Source: SCGC-AAA252-I15 sp043822165
GTDB taxonomy: Archaea; Altiarchaeota; Altiarchaeia; IMC4; SCGC-AAA252-I15
Direction of reading: 5' to 3'
NCBI GenBank assembly: GCA_043822165.1
Contig: JBDRCA010000134.1
Span: 1-5,313, forward strand
DNA: 5,313 nucleotides
The translations under genes and the position numbers were made by a program. Shown piece after piece: positions 1 to 5,313 of the stretch (the stretch's first letter is position 1; every line of letters begins with the position of its first letter). The notes under the pieces were generated by a model. That model was not told the origin of the DNA. It made no database searches and worked only from the letters and a program-made list of their open reading frames with translations.

Positions 1-2
1 GA

Positions 3-746
3 AACGGCAACCTTTTAGGGTATCATGCGCAGCGCACGTTCGGGGCGCTCTCAGACGGCTTCTTCGAAACAATCCTCCGCGAAAAAGAATCCGGTGCAAA
101 CCCCGCAGACATATACTCTCGTCTGGTAGAGCCCACGAGAATGGAGATTCTTGAATACTCAGACGGACAAGTCGACGTCTTCAGCTACGACCACGCCTGT
201 GACTTTACTGAAAACCCGCGCCTACCTAAGAATGCGATATTTCTCATGAACATAAACACGCTACCCTGCCTTGGAGGAGTAGGCCTCTCCGAGCCCGCGT
301 TAAAACAAGTCCTATTCCGGGCGCTTGACACCGAGAAGGCGAAATATGCGTTCGCATACGCGAGAATGGACGAACTATACACTATGTCGAGCCCTGTTGA
401 CGGCAGACCATACGTGCCCGAAGAAGCGCCGAGGAGGCGCTTCGAAGACGCGATGCGAAAAAACACTCTATCCCGGTTGGGCCTTGCCGATGATCTGGAC
501 GAGGATACGATAGAGTTCGTTGTCATGGCTGCGGAGAAAGGGGGCATAACGGAACTTCAGGAAAACGTTGCAAGAACACGGGCTGAAGGGTTATCGGCTT
601 TCAGGACCGCGAGGTTCCACGAGAGAGCCGGCGGGATAGTCGCCTGCGGGCTCCCGCAGTGCGCCTCCGACGACTTCGAGAGTTTTTTCGCAGGAGTCCT
701 AATAATATATGACCTAAAAAAACTAAGAAGCCAGGGAAAAATCTAA
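3..746 (+). CDS. Unrecognised protein, 3' part of a gene cut by the left window edge
   Basis: I do not recognise this protein. An ATG at 141 could give 201 residues, but the frame is open without a stop from base 3 to that ATG. The 46 upstream codons read like normal protein (for example GALSDGFFETIL), and there is no Shine-Dalgarno sequence or TATA box just before 141. I therefore treat the gene as 5'-truncated, with 247 residues visible. The visible part looks soluble and charged, with a short hydrophobic stretch close to the C-terminus (FFAGVLIIY) followed by a basic tail (DLKKLRSQGKI). There is a Cys-x4-Cys pair at visible residues 215 and 220 and an Arg-rich patch (PRRRFEDAMRK) in the middle. 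No catalytic motif, signal peptide or convincing membrane segment is visible. It ends with TAA three bases before the next gene, so the two are probably one transcript. Coding status is well supported; function is unknown. Confidence 0.8.
   Translation, partial: NGNLLGYHAQRTFGALSDGFFETILREKESGANPADIYSRLVEPTRMEILEYSDGQVDVFSYDHACDFTENPRLPKNAIFLMNINTLPCLGGVGLSEPALKQVLFRALDTEKAKYAFAYARMDELYTMSSPVDGRPYVPEEAPRRRFEDAMRKNTLSRLGLADDLDEDTIEFVVMAAEKGGITELQENVARTRAEGLSAFRTARFHERAGGIVACGLPQCASDDFESFFAGVLIIYDLKKLRSQGKI
423..443 (+). repeat. Perfect 8-bp inverted repeat inside the first gene
   Basis: GAAGCGCC at 423-430 is mirrored by GGCGCTTC at 436-443 with a 5-base loop, giving a GC-rich hairpin in the mRNA. 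It lies in coding sequence for the Arg-rich patch (EEAPRRRFEDA). No T-run follows it, so it is not a terminator, and it may be only a by-product of codon choice. Confidence 0.4.
701..711 (+). promoter_or_regulatory. Possible internal archaeal TATA box before the second gene
   Basis: AATAATATATG lies in the last codons of the first gene, in an unusually A/T-rich stretch (about 699-750). If it acted as an archaeal TATA box, transcription would begin about 25 bp downstream near 730, leaving a leader of about 20 bases before the ATG at 750. The same bases encode the C-terminal LIIYDLKK of the upstream protein, so chance is a real alternative. Readthrough from the upstream gene is the simpler way to express the second gene. 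Confidence 0.25.
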
Positions 747-749
747 AAG

Positions 750-1721
750 ATGAGCGTATACAAGTCAAACGGCGGAAAAGAGATAACATCCCCTAAGGTG
801 GGGGTAAGTGACGCGGCCTATGCTCAATTGGGCCCTGACAACAGGATTAACGAGGTCTGGGGGCAGCTTAATTCAAAGGCGATAAACGTCGCCCAGGCCA
901 GCGCCCGGGTAATGGATGACGTGGTTCCTGCGTGGGCTGTATCCGACAAGCCTTGCCAAAACTTCGAGTGCGCCTGCGACATAATAGTTGCGGGCCCGCA
1001 AGACGAGTTCACGCAAGCCGTGGGGCGGCTAATACAAGAACACCCTGAGCCGGGCCAGGAAGAGCTTCGCGGCTCGTTGCGCCCGCTTGTCTTGGAGCGC
1101 AGTGTATTCCACGTCTTTTGGACGGGGGTGCAGGCATGCGAGCAGCTTTCTCTGGCATACTCTTCAGTGGACGCTGATTTAGCGGCTGGTAAGCCGTTCG
1201 CTGAGACGGCACTTGCTAAGTTTCCTGGCACTGCAGGCGTCGCCGAGCTGACCCGGAGGCGGGAGCAGTTCACTGGTCTTTCGAGGATTTGGGGTGGTGG
1301 CATGGAGCAGCGTTTGAGCGCGAAAGGCATGCCTGTTGGGGATGCAATGTATTCTTGGGTTGAGTGCCTCAACGAGGACGTACTCCACGAGCGGGCTCTG
1401 GATTATTCATTCATTAAGATAGCAGAGTCTGCTTCTTCAGGGAAGCCGTTGGATGATTTTCCCAGGGAATTTTTACCGGGAAGTATTGAGAGTTCTCCCA
1501 AGGAGCTTTGTGCCGTCGGCTTGATTCTTGCGAGAGGGAACGTCATGGACAAGTGGGATTACTTCGACCCTGAAGCTAAGAGCAATTATCCGCGGGCGAT
1601 TGAGCGTTTGAACGGCGGCGCAGACATAGAGTTGCCGCAGGTCTGCGACATTGTTAGGGCGAAGTATCCGAGGGCTTCTTCTTCCTATCCGCCGCTGCCA
1701 GACCATATGGGCGACAAGTAG
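750..1721 (+). CDS. Unrecognised 323-residue soluble protein, second gene of a probable operon
   Basis: I do not recognise a family. The start is ATG 750, 3 bp after the upstream stop; no strong Shine-Dalgarno sequence precedes it. The close spacing makes co-transcription, perhaps with translational coupling, likely. The protein appears cytoplasmic: no signal peptide and no membrane segment. A cysteine cluster stands out at residues 69, 74 and 76 (PCQNFECACD), with further single cysteines at 130, 206, 254 and 299; this could suggest metal binding or disulfides, but no known metal-site pattern is complete. The C-terminus is rich in Pro, Ser and Tyr (RASSSYPPLPDHMGDK) and is probably disordered. 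Codon usage changes inside the gene: T-ending codons number 15 in codons 1-100 but 33 in codons 171-270. Close packing with the upstream gene suggests a shared role, which is inference only. Confidence 0.8.
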   Translation: MSVYKSNGGKEITSPKVGVSDAAYAQLGPDNRINEVWGQLNSKAINVAQASARVMDDVVPAWAVSDKPCQNFECACDIIVAGPQDEFTQAVGRLIQEHPEPGQEELRGSLRPLVLERSVFHVFWTGVQACEQLSLAYSSVDADLAAGKPFAETALAKFPGTAGVAELTRRREQFTGLSRIWGGGMEQRLSAKGMPVGDAMYSWVECLNEDVLHERALDYSFIKIAESASSGKPLDDFPREFLPGSIESSPKELCAVGLILARGNVMDKWDYFDPEAKSNYPRAIERLNGGADIELPQVCDIVRAKYPRASSSYPPLPDHMGDK

Positions 1722-1725
1722 AATT

Positions 1726-1746
1726 GTTTCGCCTTTAAACGTTTTT
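1726..1746 (+). terminator. T-rich stretch, possible archaeal terminator of the upstream gene pair
   Basis: Just after the TAG at 1719-1721 the plus strand carries TTT at 1727-1729, TTT at 1734-1736 and TTTTT at 1742-1746. Archaeal RNA polymerase often stops on oligo-T tracts without a hairpin, so the first operon may end here. The last T-run is also part of the asd TATA box, and that overlap makes the call uncertain. No stable hairpin is evident. Confidence 0.3.
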
Positions 1747-1750
1747 ATAT
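1742..1750 (+). promoter_or_regulatory. Archaeal TATA box of asd
   Basis: TTTTTATAT lies in the 61-bp gap between the preceding stop and the asd start. Its centre is near 1746. The usual spacing of about 25 bp to the start site puts transcription initiation around 1770-1775, only about 8-13 bases before the ATG at 1783. AAAC just upstream (1737-1740) could serve as part of a TFB-recognition element. The bases before the ATG (GGTATTCGAAAA) have no Shine-Dalgarno sequence, which fits a leaderless or nearly leaderless message. There are no palindromes in the gap that would mark an operator. Confidence 0.65.
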
Positions 1751-1782
1751 CTCCTTCACCTAATGTTGTTGGTATTCGAAAA

Positions 1783-2865
1783 ATGGCCAAGTTAAACGTT
1801 GGTGTATTGGGTGCGACCGGGATGGTCGGGCAAAACTACATACGATTGCTGGAGAATCACCCCTGGTTTAACGTAACCTACGCTGCCGCCTCCCCTAGGA
1901 GCGCGGGCAAAACATACGAGGAAGCGGTAGCAGGCCGCTGGCAGATGAATTCCAGGATTCCGGGAAAGGTCAGCAACCTGGTTGTCGCCGACGCCAATGA
2001 TCCGGCAAACGCTAAAGATGAATGCGATTTCGTCTTCTCGGCGCTAGAGATGGAGAAACAGGCTGTAAGAGGCCTTGAAGACGCGCACGCCAAGGAAGGC
2101 ATACCAGTTTTCTCGAATGCATCCGCTCACAGGTGGACGCAGGACGTGCCAATGCTCATCCCCGAGATTAACGCAGATCACCTTGAAATCATCCCAGTAC
2201 AGAAAAAGAACCGCGGATGGAAGAAAGGTTTCGTCGTGGTGAAGCCTAACTGCAGCCTTCAGAGCTACATCACTCCAGTTCACGCGCTAAGGGCGGCTGG
2301 TTTCCCGGTGTCCTCGATGTTCATAGCAACCATGCAGGCGGTTTCCGGGGCAGGCTACCCTGGCGTATCCTCCCTTGACATGGTCGACAATATCGTCCCC
2401 TACATCGGCGGCGAAGAGGAGAAAAGCGAGAAGGAGCCGGGCAAGATTTTCGGGAAAATAAAGGACGGCAAATTCGTAAACGACGAGTCAATCAAGATTA
2501 CGGCGCACTGCAACAGGGTCCCAGTAGTAGACGGCCACACTGCATGCGTTAGTCTTTCGTTCGCAGGCAAGAAGCCGTCTCTAGAGGAAATCAGGAAGAT
2601 TTGGGCGGATTTCAAAAGCGAGCCTCAGAAGCTTGACCTGCCTATGGCTCCGGCTCAGCCCATACTCTACGTTGACCAGGCTAACCGGCCGCAGCCTCGC
2701 AAAGACCGCGACAACGACAAGGCCATGGCAGTCACAGTCGGGCGTCTGAGGGAGTGCCAGGTATTCGATATAAGGTTCGTTGGATTATCCCACAACACCG
2801 TTCGCGGGGCGGCGGGCGGTGGAATACTCAACGCAGAATTAGCCTACAAGAAGGGTTTGCTGTAA
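1783..2865 (+). CDS. asd: Aspartate-semialdehyde dehydrogenase, archaeal/fungal class
   Basis: A cytoplasmic enzyme that reduces L-aspartyl-4-phosphate to L-aspartate 4-semialdehyde with NADPH, releasing phosphate (EC 1.2.1.11). This is the branch-point step to lysine, threonine, methionine and isoleucine. The 360 residues match the family length. The N-terminal Rossmann domain has GATGMVG (Gly10, Gly13, Gly16) and the NADP-phosphate loop ASPRSAGK (residues 36-43). The catalytic cysteine is Cys157 in KPNCS. GGEEEK (209-214) and CNRVPVVDGH supply substrate-binding Arg245 and general-base His252. The C-terminal PQPRKDRD and GLSHNTVRGAAGG blocks are also typical. ATG 1783 is chosen over the in-frame ATG 1651 because the Rossmann strand begins there and the promoter lies just upstream; the 44 extra codons overlap the preceding gene. 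Archaeal malonyl-CoA reductases are close relatives and cannot be excluded by eye, but ASADH is the likelier reading. No aspartate-pathway gene is adjacent. Confidence 0.95.
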   Translation: MAKLNVGVLGATGMVGQNYIRLLENHPWFNVTYAAASPRSAGKTYEEAVAGRWQMNSRIPGKVSNLVVADANDPANAKDECDFVFSALEMEKQAVRGLEDAHAKEGIPVFSNASAHRWTQDVPMLIPEINADHLEIIPVQKKNRGWKKGFVVVKPNCSLQSYITPVHALRAAGFPVSSMFIATMQAVSGAGYPGVSSLDMVDNIVPYIGGEEEKSEKEPGKIFGKIKDGKFVNDESIKITAHCNRVPVVDGHTACVSLSFAGKKPSLEEIRKIWADFKSEPQKLDLPMAPAQPILYVDQANRPQPRKDRDNDKAMAVTVGRLRECQVFDIRFVGLSHNTVRGAAGGGILNAELAYKKGLL

Positions 2866-2867
2866 GA

Positions 2868-5312
2868 CTAGCAGTATCCGAGTTCCCTGTATCCTGAGAA
2901 TTTGACGGTGTCCCGTACCGTCTGGTAGAAGAACCGGCTGTCTTCTTCAGTGAAGAACAATCCGTGGAATCGTTCAGGCAGCGTCTCGATGAATCTGTCT
3001 TCCCCTTGGACTGGTTTCTGGCATACTGCACACTCTCTCGCGTAGTCTTCGACGGCATACATCTCCCTCAAAGGAGATGAATTGATGGCTTGCCTGAGCT
3101 TTAGCATCCTGAGCCTCCTCAATTTTTCGCCGTAATCCAGTGTGGGGAACCCGGCGTCTCGTTGAATCGTTTCGACTACGGAGCCCCTTGCATCAGAGTT
3201 CGCGCTCAATGCTACCGTTAATGCATCTACCAATTCGGTTCTTTTCTCGACGCCAGTCTCGGAACCGATGACGTGCCTGCCGACTGAGCCAAGCCGGTCG
3301 GTTTCCAAACTGAATGCTGCGGCAGTATCCTGCGCGCTCGCGTAAAGGCCTCCGTGTCTTGCTCCATCCAACACCCTCAACACCCTGGCGTCATCCGCAT
3401 CATCCGGATTAAGTACTCTGCGACCATCCCTGTACTCCATGTTAACAAGCCGGTCGAAGAGCTCTCCCGCGTCTTCTCTTTCCGGGTTTATGAAGCGTGC
3501 TACTGCGACAAGCATCTTCTTTGGCATGTTAAAGTCTAAGCCGGCAAGCTGGCTGCGGGGCCTGTCACACAGGCTCGCATTGACGTCGTCGATGATTGCG
3601 GGAACAGCATCCTCCATTATCCTCTGGGATTCAGTGAATCCACTCACAAGCGAGCCCCTGATCGCTCTTAGTTCCTGTTCTCTCGCTCCCATAATCCCTG
3701 ACATTAGTTCGGTTTCGGTTTCATATATCGCAGCCATCGCGTACTGGCCTGGCTCCGAGGTGACTCGCCGCGTCAACCTTTCTAATCCATAACAGTTCGT
3801 GGCATCACTCTGGCGCAACTGGCTTGGATGCTCGGGATTATAGAGTTCGTCTCCGGTTCCGACGAGCGTGCTTGCGGCGCCTGTTATGTTTACTGCCAGT
3901 ATCCTGCCGAATGATTCCTGGAGGTATTGTGTGTGTCCAAAGTTTGCGTAGTCTCGTGCCGGCCTTTTGTCTATTGCGATAAGTCCCTGGTCAAACTCTC
4001 TGACCCAGAGGGAACTATTGCCGAGTCTTCTCGATGGCATCATTACGTCTTCGTCTCCCAGGTGCCTGAAGAATATCCTGTGTGCTGTTAGTCGGTCTTC
4101 TTTATACTGCATGTATTCCTCGCTTACTGCCCAGTTGGTCGGCGGGTCAAGCATTTCCCCGTTTGCTTGCCAGCCCTCCAATTCTGCGACATTAGCCAGC
4201 ATGTGTATTCCGACGATTCTCCCGTCAGGCATCTTCCGAAAGCTTCTCGCGCACTCTTCCTCGTTGAAGTAGCTGTCGCGGACGTGGACTAGGCGGGTGG
4301 AGTCAGGGCTCTCCCAAATCTCAGCTATCGCAGTCAATCTCTCTCCTGCAATCGCACGTTTTGATGCAGTATGCCTTAAAACGCCCAGGTTTGTGGGGTA
4401 ATCCCCGAAGCTTGCGGTCAATTTGGGCATAATCTTCTGCGCTACAGGATCCGTAGGGTGAACCCAATTAGCCCTCATCTCATAGGGTATCTCGTGAGGA
4501 AGCTGGCGCAGCGTCCGAATCATGTCTGTCCTGAACAACTGATTATCCCTGGGGTCGCAGTGATGGTAGTCTGGGTCCGTTGCTCCAATGTATCTCTCCA
4601 TGAAAGCGTCCAGTTCGCCGACGAGTACGTCATCTGCCGCATCCGAGCGCACTCTGTCCCTCATCGTGTCTACGTCTGCGACGCTGAATCTGGCTTCGTC
4701 GACTTCGAAGAAGCTGAGTTCCTTCAGGCTCTGGTGCAATACTTCTTTGGCGTACATGTTGTCTTGCCTGGCAAGCCTCGATATGTCCTCCAGCCTGTCT
4801 CCGAGAAGCTCACGGTCCTGCGGCCGCCTCTCAGATGTCTTGTACGCGTCGACTACTTCACCCAGCTGGTCGACAGTCAAATACCTCTCCCTAATGCCGT
4901 AGTAGAACCTTACGCCGTGCTCCGTAGTCCCCTGGTACCTGTCCAAAAACTCGATCTCGCCTCTAGTACTTAGGTGTATAGGCTCAAGCGCGTATCTTCT
5001 GCCCGATATTATGTATGCATTCCTGGTGCTCCTGTCTGTTGCGTCGATGCGTGCTCTGCCTGGCGGCACGTCCATATAGTATCTGCCGAACAGTTTCCCC
5101 AATTCGGCGAGTTCGGTGCCATTGGGCACGTTTTCCTTTCGCACGAGATAGTCCGGTTGCCTTCTTCCGATTATCTTGGACGGGGAGAAGAATTCAGTGA
5201 TTAACCTGTTTTGTTCGTCACCAGTTAACGGAGAGCCGCGTATTGCAGTGACTGCGTCGGCTATGGCCGTAACTCCTTCGCCGTGGTTTACTCTGCAGGC
5301 CACGAACACGGG
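2868..5312 (-). CDS. Long unrecognised protein (at least 814 residues), 5' end beyond the right window edge
   Basis: I recognise no family. The frame is open from the right edge to a TAG at 2868-2870. A GTG at 5307-5309 could serve as a start, but the codon before it (CCC) is also open and the window ends there, so the true start is probably outside. Residue numbers below count from that GTG. The protein looks soluble, very rich in Arg, Asp and Glu, with no signal peptide or membrane segment. An Asp-rich run (NPDDADDARVLRVLDG) and a Lys/Arg/Leu-rich helix (KLRRLRMLKLRQA) lie in the C-terminal third. Possible metal ligands are a His-His-Cys at 249-251 and a CAVC at 760-763, followed by a final Cys813; only one CxxC is present, so this is not a complete zinc ribbon. 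Third-position T is scarce (about 9 of the last 105 codons), and coding is uninterrupted over 2.4 kb. It converges on asd with a 2-bp gap. Function is unknown. Confidence 0.85.
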   Translation of the reverse strand, partial: PVFVACRVNHGEGVTAIADAVTAIRGSPLTGDEQNRLITEFFSPSKIIGRRQPDYLVRKENVPNGTELAELGKLFGRYYMDVPPGRARIDATDRSTRNAYIISGRRYALEPIHLSTRGEIEFLDRYQGTTEHGVRFYYGIRERYLTVDQLGEVVDAYKTSERRPQDRELLGDRLEDISRLARQDNMYAKEVLHQSLKELSFFEVDEARFSVADVDTMRDRVRSDAADDVLVGELDAFMERYIGATDPDYHHCDPRDNQLFRTDMIRTLRQLPHEIPYEMRANWVHPTDPVAQKIMPKLTASFGDYPTNLGVLRHTASKRAIAGERLTAIAEIWESPDSTRLVHVRDSYFNEEECARSFRKMPDGRIVGIHMLANVAELEGWQANGEMLDPPTNWAVSEEYMQYKEDRLTAHRIFFRHLGDEDVMMPSRRLGNSSLWVREFDQGLIAIDKRPARDYANFGHTQYLQESFGRILAVNITGAASTLVGTGDELYNPEHPSQLRQSDATNCYGLERLTRRVTSEPGQYAMAAIYETETELMSGIMGAREQELRAIRGSLVSGFTESQRIMEDAVPAIIDDVNASLCDRPRSQLAGLDFNMPKKMLVAVARFINPEREDAGELFDRLVNMEYRDGRRVLNPDDADDARVLRVLDGARHGGLYASAQDTAAAFSLETDRLGSVGRHVIGSETGVEKRTELVDALTVALSANSDARGSVVETIQRDAGFPTLDYGEKLRRLRMLKLRQAINSSPLREMYAVEDYARECAVCQKPVQGEDRFIETLPERFHGLFFTEEDSRFFYQTVRDTVKFSGYRELGYC

Positions 5313-5313
5313 G

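Noticed and set aside
141..143. ATG 141 as the true start of the first gene
   Set aside because: The frame is open with protein-like codons to the left edge, and no ribosome-binding site or promoter precedes this ATG. It is more likely an internal methionine.
185..547. 120-codon minus-strand frame opposite the first gene
   Set aside because: Low-complexity Ser/Arg-rich translation entirely inside a better plus-strand frame.
760..763. Cys-x2-Cys in the minus-strand protein (residue numbers) as a zinc finger
   Set aside because: Only one CxxC is present; the second pair of ligands needed for a zinc ribbon or finger is not visible, so no domain was called.
824..1372. 182-codon open frame on the minus strand opposite the 323-residue gene
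   Set aside because: Its translation is rich in Ser, Pro, Arg and Cys without structure, typical of antisense reading of a coding gene. The plus-strand frame is longer and fits the operon.
1651..1782. A 44-codon N-terminal extension of asd from ATG 1651
   Set aside because: It overlaps the end of the preceding gene in another frame, covers the promoter, and adds residues before the Rossmann strand that family members lack.
4458..4973. 171-codon open frame on the plus strand opposite the long minus-strand gene
   Set aside because: It lies fully inside a 2.4-kb gene with consistent codon usage, has no promoter or ribosome-binding site of its own, and reads like an antisense shadow.
5307..5309. 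GTG 5309 as the start of the long minus-strand gene
   Set aside because: The window ends three bases further on with an open codon, so nothing supports this GTG over an upstream start.
1..5313. CRISPR array, insertion sequence, tRNA or attachment site
   Set aside because: I saw no regularly spaced direct repeats, no transposase-like protein, no terminal inverted repeats, and no cloverleaf with a T-arm motif. There is only 66 bp of intergenic sequence in all.

Overview
The window is most likely archaeal. The strongest evidence is at 1742-1785. There a T/A-rich box resembling an archaeal TATA element lies about 35-40 bp upstream of an ATG that has no Shine-Dalgarno sequence, the arrangement expected of a leaderless or short-leader archaeal transcript. 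The downstream gene encodes an aspartate-semialdehyde dehydrogenase (ASADH) of the archaeal/fungal class, not the usual bacterial class. All genes use AGG/AGA arginine and ATA isoleucine codons freely, which fits but does not prove this. GC content looks close to or slightly above 50% by eye. I cannot assign a lineage.

Layout from left to right: (1) the 3' part of a plus-strand gene that enters from outside the window (3-746), unrecognised. (2) A 323-residue plus-strand gene 3 bp downstream (750-1721), also unrecognised and probably co-transcribed with the first. (3) A 61-bp intergenic gap holding a T-rich possible terminator and the promoter of the next gene. (4) asd (1783-2865), complete, with catalytic Cys157 and His252 intact. 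(5) A very long minus-strand gene (2868 to beyond the right edge, at least 814 residues), unrecognised, converging on asd with only 2 bp between the stop codons.

Only asd has an assignable function: the NADPH-dependent second step of the aspartate pathway to lysine, threonine, methionine and isoleucine. None of its neighbours looks like another enzyme of that pathway, so context adds nothing to its role. The other three genes show no motif or domain I can name, and I see no mobile element, CRISPR array, tRNA or rRNA. Candidates for a second look are the unknown gene pair, the long unknown protein, a codon-usage shift inside the second gene, and the compact asd promoter. I did not find a convincing new system.
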